From NCBI GenBank assembly GCA_029861535.1, contig JAOTZC010000015.1, forward strand, positions 1 to 55,179: a stretch of 55,179 nucleotides of DNA. Reading direction: 5' to 3'. The position numbers and the translations under genes were made by a program. Positions 18,220 through 27,648 of the stretch are shown here, one piece after another (positions within the stretch are counted from its first letter, which is position 1; each line of letters starts with the position of its first letter). The notes beneath the pieces are model-generated. The model made no database searches. It was given only the letters and a program-made list of their open reading frames with translations, and was not told the origin of the DNA. Source of the stretch: Gammaproteobacteria bacterium. GTDB taxonomy: Bacteria > Pseudomonadota > Gammaproteobacteria > Steroidobacterales > Woeseiaceae.

Positions 18220-20133
18220 TTACGAGCGAGTTTCGACTTCTTCGGACAGCTCGTGGACTGCTTCGTCGAGAGAGATAACCCGTTGCTGCTTCGAGCCGAG
18301 TCGGCGCAGCGCTACGCTCCGCGTTTCGACCTCTCGTTGCCCGACGGCCAGCAGCACGGGGACCTTCGCGACACTATGTTCCCGTACTTTGTAGGAAATT
18401 TTTTCATTGCGCAAATCGGCGTCGGCGCGTAGGCCGGCCGCTCCAAACCTAGCGACGACTTCTTCAGCGAAATCATCTGCTTCGGACGTAATCGTTAGTA
18501 CTTTTATCTGAGTTGGTGCGAGCCAAAGTGGCAGGTTTCCTGCGTGGTGTTCGATGAGGATTCCGATGAAACGTTCTAGCGATCCAAAAATTGCTCGATG
18601 CAACATGACCGGCAGGTGCTTTTCACCATCCTCGCCGATGTAGGTGGCCCCGAGGCGTCCCGGCATGTTGAGATCAACCTGTAGCGTTCCGCACTGCCAG
18701 TCGCGGCCAATGGCATCCCGAAGGACGAACTCGAGCTTGGGTCCGTAAAACGCACCTTCGCCTGGATTGTGCGTGAAATCGAGGCCCGCGACCTCGAGCG
18801 CTTTCAGTAACGCCGCTTCGGCCTGATCCCAGACGTCGTCGGCACCAACTCGAACCTCGGGGCGATCGGCGAATTTGATACGAATGTCGTCGAAACCAAA
18901 AACCCTATAAATACCCAGGATTAGATCGCAGACTGCAATCGATTCGTCCGTTATCTGTTCCGGCGTGCAAAAAATATGCGCATCATCCTGCGTGAACGCA
19001 CGTACACGCATCATTCCGTGCAAGGCGCCGGAGGGTTCGTGGCGATGACACTTGCCGAATTCCGCAAGGCGACATGGCAAATCGCGGTAGCTGGTAATTC
19101 CCTGCTTGAAGACTTGAACGTGTCCCGGGCAGTTCATCGGTTTGATCGCGTAATGACGGCCGTCAACCGTTTCGGTTGTGTACATGCTATCGCCGAACGT
19201 TTCCCAGTGACCGGAGGCCTCCCATAGCGATCGATGCATCAGTTCTGGCGTATTGATCTCGTCATAACCTGCCGCATTCTGCTGCTGTCGCATGAAACCG
19301 ATTAAGCTCTGAAACAAGTTCCAACCTTTCGGGTGCCAAAAGACGGCACCAGGCGCCTCTTCCTGGAAATGAAACAGGTCCATGACTTTTCCGAGACGCC
19401 GATGATCGCGCTTATCGGCTTCCTCAAGCATGTGCAGATACTTCTTGAGCTGTTTGTCGTTCGACCACGCGGTCCCGTAGACGCGCTGCAGCATTTCGTT
19501 ATTCGAATCGCCGCGCCAGTACGCACCGGACACGTGCGTTAGTTTGAAGGCCTTACCGAGTTTGCCGGTTGATGGCAGGTGAGGGCCACGGCATAAGTCA
19601 ATGAAGTCCCCTTGCCGATACAGCGTCAGTGTCTCATTTGCCGGGATGGCCTCGATAATTTCGGCCTTGTAGTGCTCGCCGATGCTGTGGAAGAATTCCG
19701 CAGCTTCATCGCGATCCCAGACCTCACGCTCGATTTTTTCATTTCGATTGACAATCTCGTGCATGCGTTTCTCGATGACCGCAAGATCTTCTTCGGTAAA
19801 CGGTTCCTTGCGCGCGAAATCGTAGTAAAAGCCGTTATCGATCGCCGGCCCAATCGTCACCTGTGTCTCGGGCCACAGTTCCTTAACGGCTTCTGCGAGA
19901 ATGTGCGCGGCATCGTGCCGCAACAGCTCGAGGCCATCGTCAGAGTCGCGGGTGATAATCTCAACTGTTACATCCGACTCGAGGCCGCGATTCAGATCCC
20001 AAAGTACGCCATCGACGCGAACGGCCACAGCGGCCTTGGCGAGGGCAGAGCCTATGCTCTTCGCAATCTGTGCACCGCTGGTCGCTCCGTCAAACTCTCG
20101 GACCGATCCGTCTGGAAGGGTAATCGTCGGCAT
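18220..20133 (-). CDS. thrS: Threonyl-tRNA synthetase
   Basis: 637 residues, close to the E. coli length (642). Domains: TGS (about 1-60; [22 protein letters not shown]), the editing/second additional domain (about 70-225; [16 protein letters not shown]), class II catalytic core with KPMNCPGH, motif 2 [19 protein letters not shown] and motif 3 [13 protein letters not shown], and the C-terminal anticodon-binding domain. The zinc ligands are recognisable: Cys in NCPGH, His in DDAHIFC and His in MLHRAI. It is divergent from glnS (133-base gap). The initiation factor and ribosomal genes infC-rpmI-rplT, which commonly follow thrS, are absent here; instead the TonB-like gene follows after 170 bases. 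Confidence 0.98.
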   Translation of the reverse strand: MPTITLPDGSVREFDGATSGAQIAKSIGSALAKAAVAVRVDGVLWDLNRGLESDVTVEIITRDSDDGLELLRHDAAHILAEAVKELWPETQVTIGPAIDNGFYYDFARKEPFTEEDLAVIEKRMHEIVNRNEKIEREVWDRDEAAEFFHSIGEHYKAEIIEAIPANETLTLYRQGDFIDLCRGPHLPSTGKLGKAFKLTHVSGAYWRGDSNNEMLQRVYGTAWSNDKQLKKYLHMLEEADKRDHRRLGKVMDLFHFQEEAPGAVFWHPKGWNLFQSLIGFMRQQQNAAGYDEINTPELMHRSLWEASGHWETFGDSMYTTETVDGRHYAIKPMNCPGHVQVFKQGITSYRDLPCRLAEFGKCHRHEPSGALHGMMRVRAFTQDDAHIFCTPEQITDESIAVCDLILGIYRVFGFDDIRIKFADRPEVRVGADDVWDQAEAALLKALEVAGLDFTHNPGEGAFYGPKLEFVLRDAIGRDWQCGTLQVDLNMPGRLGATYIGEDGEKHLPVMLHRAIFGSLERFIGILIEHHAGNLPLWLAPTQIKVLTITSEADDFAEEVVARFGAAGLRADADLRNEKISYKVREHSVAKVPVLLAVGQREVETRSVALRRLGSKQQRVISLDEAVHELSEEVETRS

Positions 20134-20245
20134 CTTTAGAACGTCTTACTGGTGAACTTCGGCCTGCGGGCAAAGCGCGATATTGTACAGAAAATGGCTC
20201 GCGGCTTGGCCAAATTCCCAAAGGATCACTACAATACCGCGACTT

Positions 20246-20251
20246 TATACT
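20246..20251 (+). promoter_or_regulatory. Possible -10 element of glnS
   Basis: TATACT at 20246-20251 lies 15 bases before the glnS ATG. No good -35 is seen at 16-18 bases upstream. If real, the transcript would have a leader of only about ten bases without a Shine-Dalgarno. Confidence 0.3.
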
Positions 20252-20266
20252 GGGACACGCCAATTG

Positions 20267-21949
20267 ATGAGTGATGCCGCACCGCGGGACTTCATCCGCC
20301 AGATCATTCACGATGACCTCGAGACGGGTAAGCACGACACGATCGTGACTCGCTTTCCGCCAGAGCCGAACGGCTATTTGCATGTTGGCCATGTGATGTC
20401 GATTTGCCTGAATTTCGGCGTTGCCGCGGAGACAGGTGGCCACACTTTTTTGCGTTTTGACGACACGAATCCCGGCAAAGAAGATCAAGAGTACGTCAAC
20501 GCGATTGAAAGCGATGTCCGCTGGCTTGGCTTCGATTGGGAAGACCGGTTAACGCACGCGTCAGACTATTTTGACGGCTTATACGCCGCAGCGGAAAAAC
20601 TGGTCGAAAAAGGGCTCGCCTATGTCGATAGCCTGAGCGCCGAAGAGATCCGCGAGTATCGTGGCACCTTGACCGAACCTGGCAAGGACAGCCCGTATCG
20701 CGGCCGACAGGTGGAAGAAAATCTCGATTTGTTGCGACGTATGCGCGACGGTGAGTTCGGCGATGGCGAACACGTGTTGCGCGCCAAGATCGATATGTCG
20801 TCACCCAATATGAATTTGCGTGACCCGGCGCTGTACCGAATTCGTCATATAACGCATCAGCGTACGGGCGACACCTGGTGCATATACCCGATGTACGATT
20901 TTGCACACACGTTGTCGGACGCATTCGAAGCCATTACGCACTCACTGTGCACGCTCGAATTCGAAGACCATCGTCCACTGTACGACTGGCTTCTCGATCA
21001 GGTCCGGCCCGCTAATCGCCCGCGTCAGATCGAGTTTTCGCGGCTGAACCTGGCTTACACGATTACGAGTAAACGTAAGCTTGGTGCGCTGATCGATGCG
21101 GGCGTCGTTTCGGGTTGGGACGATCCACGCATGCCGACGATCGCTGGCATGCGACGTCGCGGCTACTCGGCCGCAGCCCTGCGTGATTTTGTCGCACGTG
21201 CGGGCGTGACTAAGAAAGACAAGCTTATTGAGATGGGCATGCTCGAAAACAGCGTTCGCGAATCATTCGGAGATTCTGCCGAGCGGCGTATGGCCGTGCT
21301 GAAACCCTTGAAGGTGGTCGTGACGAACTATCCGGAAAAGCAGATCGAGATGATGCGGGCAATGAATCATCCGAACGACGCCAATATGGGCACGCGCGAA
21401 GTGCCGTTTTCTCGCGAGCTGTGGATCGAACAGGATGATTTCATGATTGACGCGCCACGCAAGTTTTTTCGCCTAAAGCCCAATGGCGAAGTTCGATTGC
21501 GATCGGCCTACATCATTCGCTGTGACGAGTTTGTTACCGATAGCAATGGCACTGTAGTTGAACTGCACTGCACCTATGATCCGGATACACGCAGCGGAAC
21601 GGGCAGCAGCGACCGCAAAGTCAAAGGCACCATCCACTGGGTGTCGGCAGAACACGCCGTTGATGCCGAGGTTAGGCTATACGATCGATTATTCACCGAA
21701 GTAAACCCAAACACCGCGGACGATCCAAACAGCTTGTTGAACCCGAACTCATTGGAGAGCGTTGCCGCTAAACTCGAACCAACTCTGGCAGATCTTGCGG
21801 TTGGTGAGGCGGTACAGTTCGAACGACTTGGTTACTTTAGCCCGGACGTGGTCGACGACTCGGCGTCGTCGCGGGTGTTCAATCGCATTGTCACGTTGCG
21901 TGATTCTTGGGCGAAAATCGAAAAACAGGCGATGCAGGGCCAGAACTAG
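20267..21949 (+). CDS. glnS: Glutaminyl-tRNA synthetase
   Basis: 560 residues from ATG 20267; the in-frame ATG at 20183 would add 28 residues absent from the family, so it is not used. Class I signatures: PPEPNGYLHVGH (His39-His42 as the HIGH element) and ITSKRKL (the KMSKS equivalent, near residue 268). FDDTNPGKEDQEYV and the C-terminal beta-barrel anticodon domains (RLRSAYIIRCDEF, GTIHWVSAEHAVDAEVRLYD) distinguish it from glutamyl-tRNA synthetase. Makes Gln-tRNA directly in the cytoplasm. Its stop overlaps the stop of the convergent gene at 21946 by 4 bases. Confidence 0.98.
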   Translation: MSDAAPRDFIRQIIHDDLETGKHDTIVTRFPPEPNGYLHVGHVMSICLNFGVAAETGGHTFLRFDDTNPGKEDQEYVNAIESDVRWLGFDWEDRLTHASDYFDGLYAAAEKLVEKGLAYVDSLSAEEIREYRGTLTEPGKDSPYRGRQVEENLDLLRRMRDGEFGDGEHVLRAKIDMSSPNMNLRDPALYRIRHITHQRTGDTWCIYPMYDFAHTLSDAFEAITHSLCTLEFEDHRPLYDWLLDQVRPANRPRQIEFSRLNLAYTITSKRKLGALIDAGVVSGWDDPRMPTIAGMRRRGYSAAALRDFVARAGVTKKDKLIEMGMLENSVRESFGDSAERRMAVLKPLKVVVTNYPEKQIEMMRAMNHPNDANMGTREVPFSRELWIEQDDFMIDAPRKFFRLKPNGEVRLRSAYIIRCDEFVTDSNGTVVELHCTYDPDTRSGTGSSDRKVKGTIHWVSAEHAVDAEVRLYDRLFTEVNPNTADDPNSLLNPNSLESVAAKLEPTLADLAVGEAVQFERLGYFSPDVVDDSASSRVFNRIVTLRDSWAKIEKQAMQGQN

Positions 21950-22746
21950 TCTTCGCTGTCCCTTATCGTCAGCGGTGCACCGCGCTCGAGTCCTAATCCT
22001 TCGGCGGCGCTTCCTTCGGCTTTAGCGATCTCGACGACGCCAAAAGAGTTAATTAGTGCGAGAAAATCACCGGGTTTGGCGCGGCCGTAGGTTTGCAGCA
22101 TCTGGATCTTGTGGCCGCCGATCAGCGCGATCGGGTTGTCGAAACTAGCGAGTGCGCGTTGGTCGATATTGCTGATCAAATTACCAAATGCATCCACAGT
22201 AACGATCGCTCCGGTCACGCTGTCGTGGTCGACTTCCGGGTCGTCAAGCCAACCCGGCGTCCAGTCCAGCGTTGGTCGGCCAACATCCGCCACGTTAATC
22301 CGGTCTGCGGCTAATTCTGCTGCCAGCGGAGCAAAAATGTCACGGCCGTGAAACGTCGCGCTGGGGTTATCGATGCCGAGACGCGCCAGACGAGAAGCGT
22401 CGAGGTGATAAATGTCGGCGTCGTCAGCATCGTCGAGCAATCTGCCAAGCAAACCGTTGTCAGGGGCTATGAAAACGTGATCGTCGTACTCGACCAATAG
22501 AATTTCACGTTCGGTGCCGACTCCGGGATCGACAATCGCAACATGCACGGTACCCTTTGGAAAATATTTGTAGGCGTGACGAACCCAGAAGCCAGCCTCC
22601 GGGGGCCATTGCGCCGGGATGTCATGTGCCAGGTCGACGACTCTCGCGTCCGGGAAACGACCGAGAATGACGCCTTTCATGACGGCGGCAAATGGGCCCT
22701 TGTGGCCGAAATCGGTGGTGATTGTAATGATGCCGGACGGTTGCAT
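21946..22746 (-). CDS. SAM hydroxide adenosyltransferase (DUF62 family)
   Basis: 266-residue enzyme of the family that hydrolyses S-adenosylmethionine to adenosine and methionine and is related to the fluorinase/chlorinase fold. Visible motifs: ITTDFGHKGPFAAVMKG at the N-terminus, VDPGVGTEREILLVEY, and FIAPDNGLLGRLL; the C-terminal domain follows from about residue 165. No halogenase-specific loop is evident, so hydroxide is the likely nucleophile. Its physiological purpose is unclear in the family. It is followed by the convergent glnS stop and starts 138 bases from the end of the acyl-CoA dehydrogenase operon. Confidence 0.88.
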   Translation of the reverse strand: MQPSGIITITTDFGHKGPFAAVMKGVILGRFPDARVVDLAHDIPAQWPPEAGFWVRHAYKYFPKGTVHVAIVDPGVGTEREILLVEYDDHVFIAPDNGLLGRLLDDADDADIYHLDASRLARLGIDNPSATFHGRDIFAPLAAELAADRINVADVGRPTLDWTPGWLDDPEVDHDSVTGAIVTVDAFGNLISNIDQRALASFDNPIALIGGHKIQMLQTYGRAKPGDFLALINSFGVVEIAKAEGSAAEGLGLERGAPLTIRDSED

Positions 22747-22840
22747 GCCGCTGATCTTATCAGGCAGGCGCAGCCTCTGCCGGGTGGCGATGCGAATAGG
22801 TCAGTGTCGTCCAACCACAGAAGTTCCTGGTTGCTCGCAA

Positions 22841-22860
22841 AAAAAGCGGCGACGCTTTTT
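22841..22860 (-). terminator. Intrinsic terminator after the acyl-CoA dehydrogenase pair
   Basis: AAAAAGCG-GCGA-CGCTTTTT forms a symmetrical A-tract/stem/T-tract just beyond the stop of the second dehydrogenase. The stem is short (GCG/CGC core), so termination may be partial. Confidence 0.55.
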
Positions 22861-22884
22861 GGAATCATCGTGGTTTGCTAATGA

Positions 22885-24009
22885 TCAGGCAGCAAGCTTG
22901 TCGAGGTGCCAGTCCGCGTTACCGAAAATCTGCCCAATGGTGACCAAGCGCTTGAAGTAATGGGCAATGTCGAGTTCCCAGCTGACGCCCATGCCGCCAT
23001 GGATCTGAACCGCTTCTTCGCCGACTTTACGGCCAGTCGTGCCAATTTTGTATTTGATGGCACTAATGGCGCGTTTCGCATCGCTTTGACCAGCGGCATT
23101 AACCATGGTCGCCCACATCAACAGGGATTGACTTTGTTCACAGTCGGTTAGCATGTCCACCATACGATGCTGCAATGCTTGAAAGCTGCCAATCGGTACA
23201 CCAAACTGTATGCGATTCTTGGCATATTCGACGGTTTTGTCTTTCAAGACTTGCATGATGCCAACTGCCTCCGCGCATACGGCCAGCGTCGCGTCATCGA
23301 TCGTCGCATCCAATGCGGCGAAGCCAGCGTCGACATTGCCGATGACAGCTTCGCTGTCAACGCGAACGTCGTCGAGCACAATTTCGGCGGCTTGATGGCC
23401 GTCGACGGTCGGATAGTCGTCAATCGAAACGCCATCCGTGCTTGCATCGATTGCAAACAATGTAATGCCATCGGCGTCGCTCTGCGCGCCAGAGGTTCTT
23501 GCCGGTACGAGCAGCAGTTCGGCGTTGCGGCCATTCAGCACATAGCCTTTGCGGCCATCGAGTATCCAGCCATCGCCTTCTGCGCTTGCGGTAGTCGCAA
23601 TATTGGCGAGATCGTAACGACCCTGAGGTTCGACGAACGCTAACGACGCGTGCAGATCGCCGGCGATGATTGGATGCAGCCAGCGCTCTCGTTGTTCGGC
23701 GTTGGCAGCGCGTCTTAATATTCCACCAGATAGAATGATGTTGGCGAGGTAGGGTTCGACAATCAACGCACGACCAAAACGCTGCATCATTATCATCACA
23801 TCGATCGGACTACCGCCGAAACCGCCGTCGTCCTCGCTGAACGGCACCGCGGTCCAACCCAGTTCTGCAAACATTTTCCACACGTCAATACTGAAGCCTG
23901 TGTCGCTGCCGGAATACTTCTGGCGTGACTCAAAGTCGTAATCGTTTTCAATAAACTTTTCGATGCTGTCGGCCAGCATCGTCTGAGTGTCATCGAGTGA
24001 AAAATTCAT
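22885..24009 (-). CDS. Acyl-CoA dehydrogenase, small-type subunit (lacks the C-terminal FAD motif)
   Basis: 374 residues from ATG 24009 (GTG 24021 is an alternative). The three ACAD domains are visible: an N-terminal helical part (FSLDDTQTMLADSIEKFI), a middle beta domain and a C-terminal helical part with QIHGGMGVSWELDIAHYFKR. The end reads QIFGNADWHLDKLAA in place of the usual YGGxxEIQ-type FAD/base segment that its neighbour keeps. It begins 12 bases after the stop of the partner dehydrogenase. In several catabolic systems, such as steroid side-chain degradation, two such genes form one alpha2beta2 enzyme where one chain has lost catalytic residues; the same is likely here. Substrate unknown. 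Confidence 0.88.
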   Translation of the reverse strand: MNFSLDDTQTMLADSIEKFIENDYDFESRQKYSGSDTGFSIDVWKMFAELGWTAVPFSEDDGGFGGSPIDVMIMMQRFGRALIVEPYLANIILSGGILRRAANAEQRERWLHPIIAGDLHASLAFVEPQGRYDLANIATTASAEGDGWILDGRKGYVLNGRNAELLLVPARTSGAQSDADGITLFAIDASTDGVSIDDYPTVDGHQAAEIVLDDVRVDSEAVIGNVDAGFAALDATIDDATLAVCAEAVGIMQVLKDKTVEYAKNRIQFGVPIGSFQALQHRMVDMLTDCEQSQSLLMWATMVNAAGQSDAKRAISAIKYKIGTTGRKVGEEAVQIHGGMGVSWELDIAHYFKRLVTIGQIFGNADWHLDKLAA

Positions 24010-24021
24010 TGCCTGCCGCAC

Positions 24022-25221
24022 TTATAGTCCAAGCACGTGCTTGGAAATAATATTCTTTTGAATTTCGTTTGATCCGCCATAAATTGAGGCTTTGCGGTAG
24101 TTGAAATACTTCAGCAAAGTCTTGGTCTCGGCACCGTCGCCTAAGCGTTCCCCGGCGAAATCAGGTCCGTATTGTTCTGGTACAAATGGCAGCGAGTAGT
24201 AGCCGGCAGCGTCGACATACAGCGTGTCGATGGCCTGCTGCAGCTCCGTGCCTTTAATTTTCAGAATCGACGATTCGGGCCCCGGTGCTGTGCCGGAGGC
24301 CACTGCAGCCAACGTACGGAGCTCGGTGTATTCGAGCGCCTTGAGTTCGACCTCAACCGCCGCAAGCCTGCGCATGAAATTTCGATCGTCAGAGAGCGGC
24401 GCGGCGCCACGAATAGAATTTTTTGTTTGCTCGTAAAGTCTATTCAATCGAACTTTGGAACGTGCGACACCGGCAATGTTTGTGCGTTCGTGTTGCAATA
24501 ATACCTTGCCATAGGTCCAGCCTTTACCTTCTTCGCCGACGAGATTTTCGACTGGCACCTTGACGTCCTCGAAGTGGATTTCATTGACTTCGTGATCGCC
24601 CTCAATTGTGATTATCGGTTTCACGCTGACGCCTGGTGTTGACATATCGACCAGCAAAAAGCTGATGCCTTCCTGCCGGCGGGCAACATCGGTGGTAGTG
24701 CGCGCGAGCAAGAATATCCAGTCGGCAAACTGGCCTAAGGTCGTCCAGGTCTTTGTGCCATTAACAATGTAATGATCGCCGGCGCGGTCGGCACGCATTT
24801 TCAATGATGCAAGATCGGAGCCGGACCCAGGTTCCGAATAGCCTTGGCACCACCACACATTACTCGCAAGTATGTCCGGCAGAAACCGTTGTTTCTGTTC
24901 TTCGGTACCGAATGTGTAGATGACCGGTCCGACCATATTCAGGCCGAATGCGATGATGTCCAGCGCGTTCGCTTCCGCCATTTCGATCGCAAAAAGGTAT
25001 TTTTGCACCGGTGACCATCCAGTACCGCCATATTCCACAGGCCAATTCACGCCGGCCCAGCCGCGTTTGTGCAGGGCCTTCATAGAGCGCACATAATCGT
25101 CCTTGGACAGTGAAATGCCCCGGTTCTGCTTATCTAGCAGGTCTGCGGGATACTCCGTCTGGAAGAAGTCTCGAACCTCGTCGCGGAATGCGATCTCATC
25201 TTTACTAAATGTCACGTCCAT
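24022..25221 (-). CDS. Acyl-CoA dehydrogenase (probable catalytic partner)
   Basis: 399 residues from ATG 25221; the frame stays open further upstream to 25329, but MDVTFSKDEIAFRDEVRDFF is the normal start of the family and the longer version would run into the divergent moaA. Typical features: WCQGYSEPGSGSDLASLKM (flavin/substrate loop), VNGTKTWTTLGQFADWIFLL, LQHERTNIAG (a glutamate that can serve as base in the LCAD/IVD arrangement) and the C-terminal YGGSNEIQKN. It introduces a double bond into an acyl-CoA and passes electrons through ETF to the ETF-QO encoded at 42037. Probably forms a heteromer with the adjacent gene. Confidence 0.9.
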   Translation of the reverse strand: MDVTFSKDEIAFRDEVRDFFQTEYPADLLDKQNRGISLSKDDYVRSMKALHKRGWAGVNWPVEYGGTGWSPVQKYLFAIEMAEANALDIIAFGLNMVGPVIYTFGTEEQKQRFLPDILASNVWWCQGYSEPGSGSDLASLKMRADRAGDHYIVNGTKTWTTLGQFADWIFLLARTTTDVARRQEGISFLLVDMSTPGVSVKPIITIEGDHEVNEIHFEDVKVPVENLVGEEGKGWTYGKVLLQHERTNIAGVARSKVRLNRLYEQTKNSIRGAAPLSDDRNFMRRLAAVEVELKALEYTELRTLAAVASGTAPGPESSILKIKGTELQQAIDTLYVDAAGYYSLPFVPEQYGPDFAGERLGDGAETKTLLKYFNYRKASIYGGSNEIQKNIISKHVLGL

Positions 25222-25233
25222 AGGCCGGGCAGC

Positions 25234-26346
25234 ATGCCGACAAAAGCTGCGAAAATAAAGCGTCAAATGTTGCAAAATGTAGCCATGCACTCTCGAAGCC
25301 CTCGAATTGAGCTGAAACCCGCGGAGCACGAGCCGCTACGGGACGCACTTGCGCGTCCGCTACACGACCTGCGCATCTCGTTGCTGGACCGCTGCAACTT
25401 CCGTTGTCCGTATTGCATGCCAGTGTCCGAATTTCACGATGACTATGAATTTCTACAGCGTTCCGATCGACTGACGCATGCGGAAATACTGACCGTGGCT
25501 AAAGTGGCAACCGGCCTGGGCGTTTCAAAGCTGCGGCTGACCGGCGGTGAACCGCTGTTGGACAAGAAATTGCCCGAGCTCGTTGCCGGCCTCACAGCGC
25601 TGCCGGGCGTCGAGGATCTTGCGCTGACGACAAATGCTATGTTGCTTGCGCCGATAGCCCAAGATCTTGCGCGCGCCGGATTGCATCGCGTAACGATCAG
25701 CCTCGATAGCCTTGACGAAGAAGTATTCAAGCTGATGAGCGGTGGGCGAGGGGACTTGCGTCGGGTGCTCGACGGCATCGCGGGCGCCGAAGCCGCGGGT
25801 CTCGCGCCAATCAAAATTAATGTTGTTGTGCAACGCGGCGTCAATGAGCATACCGTCATCGACCTCGTGGATTATTTTCGTGGTACGGGACATATCGTGC
25901 GATTGATAGAGTTCATGGACGTTGGCAATTGCAATGGCTGGCGCATGGATCAGGTGGTGCCGTCGAGTGAATTGTTGGCATCGGTGCAACAGTGCTGGCC
26001 GCTGCGGCCGATTGGACCGAACTATCCAGGCGAGGTCGCGCAACGCTATCACTATGAAGATGGGCAGGGCGAAATCGGCTTCATTTCATCCGTTACCGCG
26101 CCGTTTTGCGGTAGTTGCTCGCGGGCACGGCTATCGGCCGACGGCGTGCTTTATACTTGTCTGTTCGCGACCCACGGCACAGATTTGCGCGAGCCTCTCC
26201 GGAATGGCGCCGACGATAGTGAACTCGCGGATATCTTGTCGCGAATTTGGCTACAACGGGCAGATCGCTATAGCGAATTGCGTCGTCCGGACGTTGCCGA
26301 AGCGCACCCATTATCGAAAGTCGAGATGTACAGGATTGGCGGTTAG
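25234..26346 (+). CDS. moaA: GTP 3',8-cyclase (molybdopterin biosynthesis)
   Basis: Radical-SAM enzyme making 3',8-cyclo-GTP from GTP, first step of molybdopterin synthesis. N-terminal cluster motif CNFRCPYC, C-terminal cluster motif CGSCSRARLSADGVLYTC (CX2CX13C), and the functional C-terminal GG (YRIGG) are all present. From 25234 the product is 370 residues, longer than the usual 325-345; ATG at 25267 or 25285 would give 359 or 353. None has a good Shine-Dalgarno. With the first start only 12 bases separate it from the divergent dehydrogenase start, so a downstream start leaves more room for a promoter. First gene of a five-gene moa operon. Confidence 0.95.
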   Translation: MPTKAAKIKRQMLQNVAMHSRSPRIELKPAEHEPLRDALARPLHDLRISLLDRCNFRCPYCMPVSEFHDDYEFLQRSDRLTHAEILTVAKVATGLGVSKLRLTGGEPLLDKKLPELVAGLTALPGVEDLALTTNAMLLAPIAQDLARAGLHRVTISLDSLDEEVFKLMSGGRGDLRRVLDGIAGAEAAGLAPIKINVVVQRGVNEHTVIDLVDYFRGTGHIVRLIEFMDVGNCNGWRMDQVVPSSELLASVQQCWPLRPIGPNYPGEVAQRYHYEDGQGEIGFISSVTAPFCGSCSRARLSADGVLYTCLFATHGTDLREPLRNGADDSELADILSRIWLQRADRYSELRRPDVAEAHPLSKVEMYRIGG

Positions 26347-26822
26347 TGAGCAAACTTACCCATATCGATGAGTACAACCGACCAGCGATGGTCGATGTCA
26401 GCAACAAGAACGTCAGTGGGCGCGAGGCGGTTGCGCGCAGCATCGTTCATTTGCCGGAGTCTGTCGTTGCGGCCATCGATGGCGATGAGATCAACAGCAA
26501 GAAAGGTCCAGTGTTCGCGACGGCGATTATCGCCGGCGTTATGGCAGCGAAAAAAACCCACGAACTAATTCCGTTTTGCCATCCGCTCGGGCTCGAAAGC
26601 TGTGATATCGAAATTCGTGTGGACAGCGACGAAGCCATAATCGAGTGTCGCTGCAAGGTACATCATAAGACCGGCGTCGAAATGGAGGCGCTGACCGGTG
26701 CGTCGGTTGCTGCGCTAACGATATACGATATGTGTAAGGCTCTATCTCACGACATTATCATTGGCGAGACGAGGTTGATCGCCAAGTTTGGCGGCAAACA
26801 GGATTTCGAGCACAGTGACTAG
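26346..26822 (+). CDS. moaC: Cyclic pyranopterin monophosphate synthase
   Basis: 158 residues, starting at GTG 26346 that shares one base with the moaA stop (TAGTG). MoaC signatures: KKTHELIPFCHPL, the active-site segment KTGVEMEALTGASVAALTIY and DMCKA. Converts cyclo-GTP into cyclic pyranopterin monophosphate. Length matches E. coli MoaC (161). Translational coupling with moaA and with mobA, whose start lies inside its end, is expected. Confidence 0.96.
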   Translation: MSKLTHIDEYNRPAMVDVSNKNVSGREAVARSIVHLPESVVAAIDGDEINSKKGPVFATAIIAGVMAAKKTHELIPFCHPLGLESCDIEIRVDSDEAIIECRCKVHHKTGVEMEALTGASVAALTIYDMCKALSHDIIIGETRLIAKFGGKQDFEHSD

Positions 26823-27408
26823 CGTGCAACGTCTGTATGGCCTTGTTTTGGCGGGCGGCGAGAGTCGACGCATGGGACAGGACAAAGCGCTGCTACAGCG
26901 CGACGGCTGCAGCCAAATCGAAAACGTATTCGTGTTACTGCAGTCTGTCACCGACCGGCAGTTCGTTTCCGCTCGTCGTGAGCAACAGGACGATCCAGAA
27001 CGCAGCCGTTTTCCGCAGATAGTCGATCGCTACGATGACATCGGACCGGTCGCCGGCATACTGAGCGCAATGCATGAACACCCGGATGTCGACTGGCTCG
27101 TCGTCGCCTGCGATCTGCCGAATCTCGATCACGCGACGCTAGAATTTCTAATAGACCAAACTGCGGTGGACAAGCCATTCACGGCGTATCGCAGCAGCCA
27201 TGACGGTCTTCCTGAGCCGCTTTGCGCCGTCTATCGGTCTGGAAGCGATACTATAATTCGCGGTTTCGTTGATGGCGGACTAGTGTGCCCAAGGAAAATA
27301 CTTATTCAAGCGGAGACCGAACTTTTGCAGCAGCCGAATCCGGTAGCGCTTGACAATATCAACACGCCGGACGATTTGGCTGGAAGTATTCTGCAGGCGT
27401 TACGATGA
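26815..27408 (+). CDS. mobA: Molybdenum cofactor guanylyltransferase
   Basis: About 197 residues. The nucleotidyl-transferase motif LVLAGGESRRMGQDKALL is at the N-terminus, followed by the family segment VVACDLPNLDHATLEFLI and PEPLCAVYRS. It attaches GMP to molybdopterin, producing the bis-MGD form used by DMSO-reductase family enzymes. Start choice: GTG 26815 overlaps moaC by 8 bases, GTG 26824 lies just after its stop; a TTG at 26788 would lengthen the overlap and is less likely. Its presence inside the moa operon is less common than a separate mobA-mobB locus. Confidence 0.9.
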   Translation: MTSVQRLYGLVLAGGESRRMGQDKALLQRDGCSQIENVFVLLQSVTDRQFVSARREQQDDPERSRFPQIVDRYDDIGPVAGILSAMHEHPDVDWLVVACDLPNLDHATLEFLIDQTAVDKPFTAYRSSHDGLPEPLCAVYRSGSDTIIRGFVDGGLVCPRKILIQAETELLQQPNPVALDNINTPDDLAGSILQALR

Positions 27409-27647
27409 AAACGATCCGCGTTCGTTATTTTGCGATGTTTCGGGAGAATGCCGGCATCGACGAAGAAACCTTGACTATTGAAGTGTCTACCGCCACTGAC
27501 GTCTTTGAGGCGACACGCGGTCGCCACGGCTCGTCGGAACCAGTCGGCCATTGCAAGGTTGCGATCAACGACGAAATGTCGGACTGGCAGGCAGACATTA
27601 GCGATGGCGATACGGTGCTTCTGTTTCCGCCGGTTGCTGGTGGCTGA
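27405..27647 (+). CDS. moaD: Molybdopterin synthase sulfur-carrier subunit
   Basis: 80-residue ubiquitin-like protein ending in the required Gly-Gly (FPPVAGG), which is adenylated and thiocarboxylated before transferring sulfur to cyclic pyranopterin monophosphate with MoaE. Start IRVRYFAMFRENAG is the typical beta-grasp beginning. The ATG overlaps the mobA stop (ATGA). Size equals the E. coli protein (81). Confidence 0.95.
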   Translation: MKTIRVRYFAMFRENAGIDEETLTIEVSTATDVFEATRGRHGSSEPVGHCKVAINDEMSDWQADISDGDTVLLFPPVAGG

Positions 27648-27648
27648 C

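Noticed and set aside
20183..20266. Upstream extension of glnS
   Set aside because: The added 28 residues have no counterpart in the family, and a -10-like TATACT lies within this stretch.
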